7,163 nucleotides of DNA from CAZQQN01 sp964549595 (GCA_964549595.1 CAZJWK010000123.1:1-7163), one strand, 5' to 3'; positions 1 through 6,974 are shown, counted from the first letter of the stretch. Made by a program: numbers and translations. The notes: generated from the letters alone by a model not told the origin.

Positions 1-512
1 TATTTTAAAAAATTTTCCAGTGCTTCACACGCATTTTGAAAACGATAATAACCCTTTCCATTGATTACCGAATAACGATAATTATAATGGTTTAGCAGGA
101 ATACGAACTTCTCAAAAAGGGCTTCCAACCGTTGGGCATCCTCTCTTTGCTCATCATATTCCCAGTTTAAATCGGGGTACATTAAAAGGTGAAAATCGTA
201 AGGAGCCTCAGCAAGGTAGGATTCAATCCATTCAGGATTCTGAACAAATTTATCGTCAAGCCAGACTTTGATTACCAATAAATCGGTATCGCAAAAAAGA
301 AACCTTGGTGCTCCCTGTACTTTATTTTCTTCCAGGGCTTTTTGTTTCTCAGCTATGTGCAGGACATCTTCATAATGATAAGGGCGCTCCAGTTGGCCTA
401 TATATTCTCTTGCAAATTCCGGGACATAAGCTGCCTGATAAACCGAAGCCAATTGTTTGGCTAAGGTGGTTTTGCCGGTAGATTCCGGGCCTGTAATGGC
501 TATTTTCTTCAT
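1..512 (-). CDS. nadR: NadR-type nicotinamide riboside kinase (AAA/P-loop ATPase), 3' end at window edge
   Basis: The product is predicted to phosphorylate nicotinamide riboside to NMN in the cytoplasm, trapping the vitamin imported by the adjacent PnuC. Reading from the ATG at 512, 170 codons are visible. A Walker A motif, GPESTGKT, sits at residues 8-15, a PEFAREY segment typical of the NadR kinase domain at 31-37, a Walker B-like FLFCDTD at 71-77, and a DLNWEYDxxR lid-like segment at about 114-123. The NMN-adenylyltransferase and helix-turn-helix domains of enterobacterial NadR are absent, so this is the kinase domain alone. The last two bases in the window read TA, so codon 171 is either a stop or Tyr; about 170 aa would be a normal length for the family. 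The ATG overlaps the pnuC TGA as ATGA, which suggests translational coupling. Family assignment rests on motifs and context; a kinase for another nucleoside or vitamin is possible. Confidence 0.85.
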   Translation of the reverse strand, partial: MKKIAITGPESTGKTTLAKQLASVYQAAYVPEFAREYIGQLERPYHYEDVLHIAEKQKALEENKVQGAPRFLFCDTDLLVIKVWLDDKFVQNPEWIESYLAEAPYDFHLLMYPDLNWEYDEQREDAQRLEALFEKFVFLLNHYNYRYSVINGKGYYRFQNACEALENFLK

Positions 513-1114
513 TTTGGATAATCACCATATTTCCTGTAATAAGCCCAGCGGAAAAAACCAATAACTGAAAATATCACATAAATAAAATACAAAAGGGCCG
601 CCAGTACCAGAGATTTATACAAAAAGAGCCATACGTAGACCGCATCCACGAAAAACCACAAAACCCAATTTTCCAGCTTCTTACGGGCCAACATCCAGGT
701 TCCTACCAAACTAAAGGCAGTGGTCCCGGCATCCCAAAAGGGCACATCCGAATTCGAAAATTTTCGGAGTAGATAGCCAATCAGAATGGTACCAACCACT
801 CCTAAAATGATTAAAACCATCCATAAATTCAGGGAGGTTCGGGTTATCATTAAAGGCTTCTGTTGCTTGCCGCCAAATTTCCATTCATACCACCCATAAA
901 CACTCAAAATGAAATAAAGCGCCTGTAGGGGCAATTCTGCATACAACTTCGCTTTGTAATCGATGATAAAAAAAAGGGTAACGCCCACCATCCCTAAAAG
1001 CCAAGCAACCGGTTTCTGGCGGGTAGCGTAATACACATAAAAAATCAGGGAAATAAAGGCCGCATACTCTAAATAGCTTGTATGGCGTAGATTCTCTAAA
1101 AAGGTTTCCCACAT
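509..1114 (-). CDS. pnuC: PnuC-family nicotinamide riboside transporter
   Basis: An inner-membrane facilitator, predicted to import nicotinamide riboside for NAD synthesis; in the known family mechanism, phosphorylation inside the cell drives net uptake. The 201-aa protein has about seven hydrophobic segments (near residues 14-30, 37-52, 62-80, 97-116, 129-144, 150-167 and 168-189). It carries family hallmarks: the aromatic YGWYEW motif at 73-78, a WDAGTTAFS segment at 127-135 and NWVLWFFVD at 149-157, with a basic C-terminal tail. The start is ATG, preceded by cgagga with a 6-base spacing. It lies 28 bp after the sensor kinase stop and overlaps the downstream NadR-like kinase gene by 4 bases, which supports riboside rather than thiamine (PnuT) transport. 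I see no TPP riboswitch in the short upstream gap. Substrate is inferred from the neighbour, not readable from the sequence alone. Confidence 0.93.
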   Translation of the reverse strand: MWETFLENLRHTSYLEYAAFISLIFYVYYATRQKPVAWLLGMVGVTLFFIIDYKAKLYAELPLQALYFILSVYGWYEWKFGGKQQKPLMITRTSLNLWMVLIILGVVGTILIGYLLRKFSNSDVPFWDAGTTAFSLVGTWMLARKKLENWVLWFFVDAVYVWLFLYKSLVLAALLYFIYVIFSVIGFFRWAYYRKYGDYPK

Positions 1115-1120
1115 AATTGA

Positions 1121-1126
1121 TCCTCG
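1121..1126 (-). promoter_or_regulatory. Shine-Dalgarno-like site of pnuC
   Basis: On the minus strand the bases read cgagga, with AGGA six bases before the pnuC ATG at 1114. It is the only clear Shine-Dalgarno match among the starts in this window. It supports this ATG and suggests pnuC is translated independently although it follows the sensor kinase by only 28 bp. Confidence 0.5.
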
Positions 1127-1142
1127 CTAATCCAAGTACCCC

Positions 1143-4100
1143 TTACCCCTTTGGTGGTATTTCCTGTTTGGTTTTTAAAAAGTTACCCCATTTTTCGATA
1201 ACCTCATGCAGTTTTTCAAAATTAATGGGCTTACTAATGTAGTCGTCCATTCCAGCTTGAATGCACTTTTGACGATCCTCTTCCATGGCGGCGGCCGTCA
1301 AGGCTAAAATCACGACTTCTTTACCCTTGTTAATCTCGGTTCGTATCTTTTTGGTGGCTTCTATTCCATCCATTTCCGGCATCTGAACATCCATTAAAAT
1401 GAGGTCGTAGTCCTTATGGGCAAATGCCTCTAACACTTCTTCACCATTCCCTGCCACATCAGGGTTAAAGCCCATTTTTTCAAGGACCCGAACACTCAAT
1501 TTTTGATTTATCACATTATCCTCAGCCACTAAAATATTTAGCGGGAAACGGTTACCCAGGCTTTTATCCAAAACCTCTGTTTCCTTTTCACCTGTTTCAA
1601 TTTTACGGTCTACCTTATCTAAGGATTTGATCATTGTTTTATAAAGTTCGGATTTTTTTACTGGTAAATGAATGATCCCATCAATCTTTTCCTGAAGGTC
1701 AGTTCCCAGCTGATCCTTACGCACATAATTACCGGCTATCAATATTTTAGTGTTTTCCCCGACCATCGCCGGAATTTGTTTTAAATGATCAGCGTCTTTT
1801 TCGGGTTCGGTTACTGATAACACAAGAAAATCATAACGGTCAGGGGCTTCGCCTAAAGCTTCCAAATCCTCTATATAATCAATTTTCATTCCCCAATGGG
1901 CAAATTGGTTACCTATCATTTTTAATGACGGCAGCCCATTCCATAAAATGCCAGATGCATAACCGGAAAATTCTTCCAGAATGCCTTGCAAATAAGCCTT
2001 TGGTGGGGAGCCGGTTGGCTTTAATTGTATGGTAAAGGAAAAGGTCGTACCTACGCCTGGCTCACTTTCCATCCAAATATCCCCACCCATTATTTTGACT
2101 AATTTTTGGGTAATAGCAAGGCCTAATCCGGTTCCACCATATTTCCGGGTAGTTGAGGAATCCAATTGTTTAAATGCCTGAAAAAGCTGATTTTGTTTTT
2201 CATGGGATATCCCGATACCCGTATCTTCTACACTGAAAAGCAGTTCAACACTTTCTGTATGCTCCTGATAAACCTTTGAATGAATGGTAACTTGTCCTTC
2301 TTCCGTGAATTTAATGGCATTGCTTACCAGGTTCACCAAAATTTGCCTCAACCTGGAGGAATCCCCTTCTAAAGAATCCGGAACATCGTTATCCAAAAAA
2401 TAAGCCAGGTCCAAACCTTTATTAAAAGCATTATTTCCTAACAATTCCAGCGAATCCTCAATACAGGCATGCAGTTCAAATGGCTGTTCCTCTAATTCAA
2501 GTTTACCGGATTCGATCTTGGAAAAATCCAGGATATCGTTGATTAAATCAAGGAGGTTGTTACCACTTAATTTGATGGTATCCAAATATTCTTTTTGCTC
2601 CTCATTCAACGGTGTCTCTAACAACAAATTGGTCATTCCTATGACGGAATTCATGGGTGTTCTTATTTCGTGACTCATGGTAGCCAGAAATTCCGATTTG
2701 GCATTGGTAGCCTCCTCAGCTTGATTTTTGGCTATTCTAACTTCACTTTCGGCATTGCGGTTGGCAATGGCTCCCCCAATGGTCCCGGCCATGGTTTCTA
2801 AAACCTGTATTTCAGAGTCATTCCATTGCCTCGGCTCATAACAATCATCCATTCCAGAAAAGCCAATCAATTCATTCTTGTAAAATATCGGAACGATTAA
2901 AATCGACTCTATGCTTAAAGTCCTCATGATTTGATTAAAATCCCCGGAAAAACTATCCCGTGGACCATAAATGGCTTCTCCCTTTTTAATTTTTTCATAA
3001 TAGCTTTGAAATTCACTGACCGGAAGGTTATTCAAAGAAGCGTATTCAAATTTCGATGTAATTCCCTCATCATGCCATTCATAAGTAAGTTTTACATAAA
3101 CTTCATTATCTCCTCCATCAATGTATTCATAAACAAAAGACCTGTCCGTGCCAAAATTCTTTCCCAATACTTTTAAACATTCATGGATACCCTGATCATA
3201 ATTATCGGCCAGCAAAAGTTGATTAGAGGCTTCAGCCATTGTCCGCATAATGCTTTCTCTTTGCCTTAAACTTTCCTCTGCTTTTTTTCTTTCCGTAATT
3301 TCCCGGTTTGTGGCAATAACCTCCAATGTCTGACCCGTTTGATCCTTTATGGCCTTTAAACTGGTTTCAAGCCACAAATATTCGCCATTTTTTCTTTGAA
3401 CCCGAAAAGAAAAGGTACTTGGCTCACCCTCCTTTGCAAATCGTTTGCGGTTTTCTTTACAAAGGGATTTATCTTCCGGATGGGTAATTTCCAAAATGTC
3501 TTTACCAATAAGCTCTTCGGGATGGTATCCCAATAAGGAATGACAAGCAGCTGAAACATACGTGAAAGTACCTTCCGGGGTATGTTTAGAAATCATGTCA
3601 TTCACATTATCGGCCAATAGACGATAAAGTGCTTCACTTTTTTCCAGTTTGTTTAAAGCCCTCTGCTTTTCATTGATGTTTTTCACCTGAATCAAAGCAT
3701 AGAAGGTTCCACCAATTTGAATTTTAGTGACTCCAATGTCAGCATCAAATTGGTTCCCTTCCAATGTTTCCAACTGGGTTTCATCACTCCATGTATCATT
3801 GACGTTTAACTGCTTTAAAATAGCTATTAAGTCATTTCCTAAAAAAGAATACTTATCCTCCTCTTCAGTTATTTTACTCATTAAATCAGGTTTATCCCTT
3901 GCTTCAAAAATCTTAACCGCCTGAAGATTGCTTTGGATTATTTTGCCTTTAGCCGGACTGGCAATCAGAATGGCATCCTGTGCTTCATCAAAAATGTTTT
4001 GCATCCAATCCCGCTGCAAAGCCAACAAATCCTCCTTTTCAAACCGGTTTTCCACAGAAGTATAAATGAGAAATACCGAAAGCAAGAAAAGGGAGCCCAA

Positions 4101-4619
4101 CAATACCTTTAAGGGCAAATCAATGGAAACGACTGATAGGGTAATCAGGAATAAAAGGGTAGAAAGCATTAAAAAAATCCTTAAATCCCTCCGCCTCTCC
4201 AGCCCCGAGGCAAGTGCCAGAAAAACAATGATTAACCCCGCAAAATACAGTAAATGAAAATCATTGGCATAGTTTAAAAATATCGTGTGAATAAGGATAA
4301 TAAAGCCGAAATAGCTGGCAACAATAACTAACCTGCTTCCCTGATTACGATAATAGGAAAAAGCAAAACCTATCAATAACAAGAAAAAGGTAATAATAAA
4401 CCTGATCCAATAAGGGTCGTAAAAATCCGGGTTAATCCACTTGTAAAGTGTACCAAATAGGGGATACAATATTCCCCCAATGAGCAGAGTCAATTGGCGA
4501 TAAAAAAGCTCTTTTTCCGAAAGCGCTGTGTCGGTTTCCGGGAAGTAGTTTATTAAAGATGACCAACCATTTCCCCCACCGGAAGGCCTTTCCGAATTTT
4601 TAAATTGTGTATCTCCCAT
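1143..4619 (-). CDS. Membrane-bound hybrid sensor histidine kinase (6TM-PAS-PAS-GAF-HisKA-HATPase-pseudoREC-REC)
   Basis: A multidomain sensor of about 1158 aa that should autophosphorylate on His and pass the phosphate to its own receiver. Residues are numbered from the ATG at 4619. Six membrane segments lie at roughly 43-59, 71-90, 97-115, 122-140, 148-166 and 172-189, with little periplasmic sequence. Then come a PAS-like domain (about 203-318), a better PAS with PAC tail ending in EITERKKAEE (330-450), a GAF-like domain (465-625), HisKA with SHEIRTPMN and phosphoacceptor His650, and HATPase with N-box Asn767, DTGIGI (799-804) and GGTGLGL (828-834). A degenerate receiver (888-1000) has Ser935 where the Asp is expected. 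The final receiver (1026-1145) is intact: Glu1033/Asp1034, Asp1077, Thr1108, Lys1130. No HPt domain or DNA-binding domain is present, so an HPt protein or response regulator elsewhere is expected. An upstream in-frame TTG at 4637 adds six residues; I prefer the ATG. The signal sensed is unknown. Confidence 0.95.
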   Translation of the reverse strand: MGDTQFKNSERPSGGGNGWSSLINYFPETDTALSEKELFYRQLTLLIGGILYPLFGTLYKWINPDFYDPYWIRFIITFFLLLIGFAFSYYRNQGSRLVIVASYFGFIILIHTIFLNYANDFHLLYFAGLIIVFLALASGLERRRDLRIFLMLSTLLFLITLSVVSIDLPLKVLLGSLFLLSVFLIYTSVENRFEKEDLLALQRDWMQNIFDEAQDAILIASPAKGKIIQSNLQAVKIFEARDKPDLMSKITEEEDKYSFLGNDLIAILKQLNVNDTWSDETQLETLEGNQFDADIGVTKIQIGGTFYALIQVKNINEKQRALNKLEKSEALYRLLADNVNDMISKHTPEGTFTYVSAACHSLLGYHPEELIGKDILEITHPEDKSLCKENRKRFAKEGEPSTFSFRVQRKNGEYLWLETSLKAIKDQTGQTLEVIATNREITERKKAEESLRQRESIMRTMAEASNQLLLADNYDQGIHECLKVLGKNFGTDRSFVYEYIDGGDNEVYVKLTYEWHDEGITSKFEYASLNNLPVSEFQSYYEKIKKGEAIYGPRDSFSGDFNQIMRTLSIESILIVPIFYKNELIGFSGMDDCYEPRQWNDSEIQVLETMAGTIGGAIANRNAESEVRIAKNQAEEATNAKSEFLATMSHEIRTPMNSVIGMTNLLLETPLNEEQKEYLDTIKLSGNNLLDLINDILDFSKIESGKLELEEQPFELHACIEDSLELLGNNAFNKGLDLAYFLDNDVPDSLEGDSSRLRQILVNLVSNAIKFTEEGQVTIHSKVYQEHTESVELLFSVEDTGIGISHEKQNQLFQAFKQLDSSTTRKYGGTGLGLAITQKLVKIMGGDIWMESEPGVGTTFSFTIQLKPTGSPPKAYLQGILEEFSGYASGILWNGLPSLKMIGNQFAHWGMKIDYIEDLEALGEAPDRYDFLVLSVTEPEKDADHLKQIPAMVGENTKILIAGNYVRKDQLGTDLQEKIDGIIHLPVKKSELYKTMIKSLDKVDRKIETGEKETEVLDKSLGNRFPLNILVAEDNVINQKLSVRVLEKMGFNPDVAGNGEEVLEAFAHKDYDLILMDVQMPEMDGIEATKKIRTEINKGKEVVILALTAAAMEEDRQKCIQAGMDDYISKPINFEKLHEVIEKWGNFLKTKQEIPPKG

Positions 4620-4695
4620 AGAATTGTGTTTCCCCAAACAGCAACTTACAGTTTTTAGTCCCCCCTTAAAAAACTGGTAATAAAATTTTTCTTGA

Positions 4696-5094
4696 TTATT
4701 GGTTTAAATCTAAATTTTCAACATTGTAGAAAGTATCCGATTTATGGGCTTCAATACTATTCATTTCTAAAAAAGTAATATCGCTTAAAACATTTAATTC
4801 ATGCCATACAAACGGGAAAATTTCCAGATAAAATCCGGTTGTTATTGTGGATTTCCCCTCTTCACCATTTTTTAAATCATAAGCATATAACTCGGCTTTC
4901 CCTTCAATAACAAACAAAATCTCCGGATTTTTCGAATTAACTTGCCCCTTATGAAAATGACAACCATTACGTGTCCCTGCCTTTCTTTTTACAATCAGGA
5001 AATCATCCCTATTTTGCGTATTAGCGGCAAAAGTAGTGCCTTTCTCATTTTCCGCGACAACACCCAAATTTAAAAGGTTCACTTTTTCAATCAT
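4696..5094 (-). CDS. Small single-domain cupin protein, function unknown
   Basis: A 132-aa cytoplasmic protein without signal peptide or membrane segment. It fits the RmlC-like cupin fold. The first cupin motif is seen as HFH at 46-48 followed by PEILFVIEG at 57-65, with Glu58 as a plausible third ligand. The second motif is G87 followed by P94 and His98 in FPFVWHELN. His46, His48, Glu58 and His98 could bind one metal ion. Such proteins include sugar-nucleotide epimerases/isomerases, dioxygenases and sensors, and nothing here decides among them; no sugar-biosynthesis genes are adjacent. The start is ATG with no evident Shine-Dalgarno, but a TAnnTTTG-type element lies about 50 bp upstream. It sits 76 bp before the sensor kinase on the same strand, so it could be the first gene of that transcript, and it diverges from the DUF1573 gene. 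Confidence 0.8.
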   Translation of the reverse strand: MIEKVNLLNLGVVAENEKGTTFAANTQNRDDFLIVKRKAGTRNGCHFHKGQVNSKNPEILFVIEGKAELYAYDLKNGEEGKSTITTGFYLEIFPFVWHELNVLSDITFLEMNSIEAHKSDTFYNVENLDLNQ

Positions 5095-5145
5095 TCAGTA
5101 AAATTTTAAAGCAACTATTTGATTCCATTTTTCGTTATCCCAAAG

Positions 5146-5153
5146 CAAAATTA
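5146..5153 (-). promoter_or_regulatory. Possible Bacteroidota-type -7 element of the cupin promoter
   Basis: On the minus strand this reads TAATTTTG, a full match to the TAnnTTTG -7 consensus known for Bacteroidota. It would give a transcript starting near 5139 and a leader of about 45 bases before the cupin ATG at 5094. The matching -33 TTTG is not at the usual spacing: the nearest TTTG-like run lies about 30 bases upstream. The call rests on the -7 element and position alone. Confidence 0.4.
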
Positions 5154-5203
5154 ATAAGTTATAAGGAAAAATCTTTCTTTAACCAAAAAAGATTAAAAGT
5201 ATA

Positions 5204-5611
5204 ATGAAAAACCTAACAAGTTTGTTGTTAATAGCTTTTATAGGTATTTGTTCCACGGTGTCAGGGCAGGACTTTGAGAAGAAGGGGCAGCCGGAGATTT
5301 CTTTCGGAAAAAAGGTCCATAATTTTGGTAAGATTCCCCAGGGCGAACCTGCCTCTTACGAGTTCGAAATTAAAAATACCGGAGATGATGCCCTTGTTAT
5401 TAACGAGGTAGAACCCTCCTGTGGGTGTACTACCCCGAAGTGGCCAAAAAAACCAATCCAGCCAGGAGAAACAGCCAAAATAAAAGCGGTTTACGATGGC
5501 AAAGACAAAGGGTCTTTTAACAAAAAAATCTTTGTGCATTCCAATGTCCCTTTTTCAGAAAAGGCAGTTTTAAAAATCAAAGGTACTGTTGTGAAACCGG
5601 ATAAATTGTAA
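5204..5611 (+). CDS. Secreted DUF1573 domain protein
   Basis: A 135-aa exported protein of the DUF1573 family, an Ig-like beta-sandwich common in Bacteroidota whose function is unknown. An N-terminal signal peptide covers about residues 1-21 (MKN, a hydrophobic stretch LLLIAFIGI, then a small-residue end STVSG), with likely cleavage before QDFEKK. The mature domain shows the family pattern: HNFGKIPQGE at 39-48, a YEFEIKNTGD strand at 52-61, the signature SCGCT at 72-76, PIQPGE at 84-89, and a final KGTVV strand. Cys16 is not in a proper lipobox, so a soluble periplasmic or secreted form is more likely than a lipoprotein. The ATG has no Shine-Dalgarno; the upstream bases are AT-rich. The gene stands alone between a divergent cupin and an intrinsic terminator. 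Confidence 0.92.
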   Translation: MKNLTSLLLIAFIGICSTVSGQDFEKKGQPEISFGKKVHNFGKIPQGEPASYEFEIKNTGDDALVINEVEPSCGCTTPKWPKKPIQPGETAKIKAVYDGKDKGSFNKKIFVHSNVPFSEKAVLKIKGTVVKPDKL

Positions 5612-5639
5612 GATTCAGAAGATTGCCTTCATAAAATCC

Positions 5640-5671
5640 AGCGGGTGTTTGATTACCCGCTTTTTATTTTT
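5640..5671 (+). terminator. Intrinsic terminator after the DUF1573 gene
   Basis: A perfect 7-bp stem, AGCGGGT (5640-5646) and ACCCGCT (5655-5661), with an 8-base loop, is followed by a T-rich run TTTTTATTTTT. It begins 29 bases after the DUF1573 stop codon. It should end that transcript and separate it from the acyloxyacyl hydrolase gene. The opposite orientation has no comparable T run. Confidence 0.9.
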
Positions 5672-5697
5672 GAATAGCAATTTAAGCCTGAATTCCC

Positions 5698-5778
5698 GGG
5701 CTAAATTCGAAGCGAGTGCATTACTTATAGCAGCACTTCCTTTCTGATGGGTTGATCTTTTATTTGGGGTAAATTCGA
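5698..5778. repeat. 13-bp direct repeat pair upstream of the acyloxyacyl hydrolase gene
   Basis: GGGCTAAATTCGA at 5698-5710 and GGGGTAAATTCGA at 5766-5778 match at 12 of 13 positions and start 68 bp apart. Both copies lie in the non-coding spacer between the DUF1573 terminator and the hydrolase gene, and the second copy falls inside the possible promoter. A pair of operator sites is one reading; chance in AT-rich DNA is another. Confidence 0.45.
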
Positions 5779-5791
5779 TTGCTGGTATAAC
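5763..5791 (+). promoter_or_regulatory. Possible promoter of the acyloxyacyl hydrolase gene
   Basis: A TTTG at 5763-5766 is followed after exactly 19 bases by TATAAC at 5786-5791. The spacing fits the Bacteroidota -33/-7 arrangement, but the downstream box matches only the TA of TAnnTTTG and instead resembles a sigma-70 -10 box. It would give a leader of about 46 bases. A TATAAT at 5814-5819 is an alternative that would leave only about 18 bases before the ATG. Confidence 0.25.
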
Positions 5792-5843
5792 TCATTCACG
5801 AGTAATGAATGCTTATAATTCACCGTAATTTTTCCAGCCATTT

Positions 5844-6974
5844 ATGCCAAAGGTTAAAACTTCAATCATTGCGTCATTAGTCCTCATACCGCTTATCACT
5901 ACTTTAGCAAAAGCCCAGTTCCCGGAAAATACAAGCAATGACACCACCGGTAAACTTCCGGCCATTGGTCTTGAGGGCCACAAAGGATTCGTTATCATTC
6001 ATTCCCGGAATATCCGAGAGGCCAAAGACGCTTATCCATCGGGGCTGACCTTAAACCTTAATTGGCAAAATATTCGGAAAAAAGCCTGGCAAACTTGTCA
6101 TTGTTATCCCCGTGCCGGCTTTGGTTTATCTTATTATGACTTTGATAATCAGAAAGTTTTAGGCCACGGCTACATTGTGAACGGGTACATTGAGCCTTTT
6201 TTCAGGCTCCGAAAGCACTGGCATCTGAGCTTAAAAGCCACAACTGGTTTGGGTTATTTAAATAAACCTTACGATCCCCAAACCAATCAAGATAATCAGT
6301 CTTACAGCATGCATTTCAACGCATTTCTGCAATTCAATATGGGGCTTTATCACAGAATAGCCCCACATTGGCGGGTTTTTACAAACCTGAATTACAAGCA
6401 CATTTCAAACGGAGGAATCGCAAAACCCAATAAGGGAATTAATTATCCTACGGCAGGCCTGGGAATGGAATACCTGGTCAAAAACCAAAAGCTGCCTGCA
6501 AGAGAAAAAGTCAACGTGGAGTATCGGGATTCGGCAAAGAATGAGTGGGAAATCAATACCTTTTTGGGAACAAAAGAATTGAACAATGGGGATAAAAACC
6601 GATACTGGAATTACGGAATCCAATTTTTTTACAATCGGAAGATCAGCCAATTACATGCTCTAAGACTTGGTGGAGAGGGAATTGTCAATAATGCCATAAG
6701 GCAAAAGATCAGAGAAGATAAAACTGAAAAAACCACTTCTTTTAACCATTTGAGGGGTAATTTAATGGTAGGACATGCATTTTTATTGGGGAAATTCCGT
6801 TTCAGTGAGCAAATAGGCATTTACCTCTACAAACCTTATGCGGATGAAGACACGTTATACCAACGTTATAGCTTGACGTACCAACTTACTGATCATCTGC
6901 ACGCAGGTTTAAGTTTGAAAGCACACCGCCATGTGGCGGATTTTTTGGATTTAAGGTTGAGTTGGCGATTTTAA
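5844..6974 (+). CDS. PagL-like acyloxyacyl hydrolase (lipid A 3-O-deacylase family), outer-membrane beta-barrel
   Basis: A 376-aa exported protein predicted to sit in the outer membrane and to hydrolyse ester-linked acyl chains, with lipid A as the family's known substrate. Residues 1-24 form a signal peptide ending in LAKA, with cleavage before QFPEN. The PagL-like part (about 44-212) has alternating-residue strands and the key segment KHISNGG at 185-191, giving His186 and Ser188 of the catalytic H-x-S. By spacing, the PagL catalytic Glu should be residue 200, which here is Asn in PNKGIN. About 160 further residues of amphipathic strands follow, ending in LRLSWRF, a terminal aromatic typical of BAM-recognised barrels. 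PagL of Pseudomonas is roughly half this length, so this is a long Bacteroidota-type version. The ATG directly precedes the signal peptide; no Shine-Dalgarno is seen. It is a single-gene unit preceded by a terminator. Confidence 0.8.
   Translation: MPKVKTSIIASLVLIPLITTLAKAQFPENTSNDTTGKLPAIGLEGHKGFVIIHSRNIREAKDAYPSGLTLNLNWQNIRKKAWQTCHCYPRAGFGLSYYDFDNQKVLGHGYIVNGYIEPFFRLRKHWHLSLKATTGLGYLNKPYDPQTNQDNQSYSMHFNAFLQFNMGLYHRIAPHWRVFTNLNYKHISNGGIAKPNKGINYPTAGLGMEYLVKNQKLPAREKVNVEYRDSAKNEWEINTFLGTKELNNGDKNRYWNYGIQFFYNRKISQLHALRLGGEGIVNNAIRQKIREDKTEKTTSFNHLRGNLMVGHAFLLGKFRFSEQIGIYLYKPYADEDTLYQRYSLTYQLTDHLHAGLSLKAHRHVADFLDLRLSWRF

Noticed and set aside
370..561. 63-codon minus-strand open frame
   Set aside because: It spans the pnuC/nadR-like junction in another frame; both neighbours have strong family motifs and explain the DNA.
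1115..1142. TPP or other riboswitch before pnuC
   Set aside because: The gap after the kinase stop is only 28 bases, too short for any known riboswitch.
2931..3176. 81-codon plus-strand open frame
   Set aside because: It lies entirely inside the GAF-coding part of the sensor kinase on the opposite strand and shows no recognisable domain; the kinase frame is clearly the real one.
5261..5539. 92-codon minus-strand open frame
   Set aside because: It is antisense to the DUF1573 gene, whose signal peptide and CGC motif mark it as the true gene.
5682..5705. Imperfect hairpin TTTAAGCC / GGCTAAA
   Set aside because: The stem is short with a bulge and has no T run; a better terminator lies just upstream at 5640-5671.
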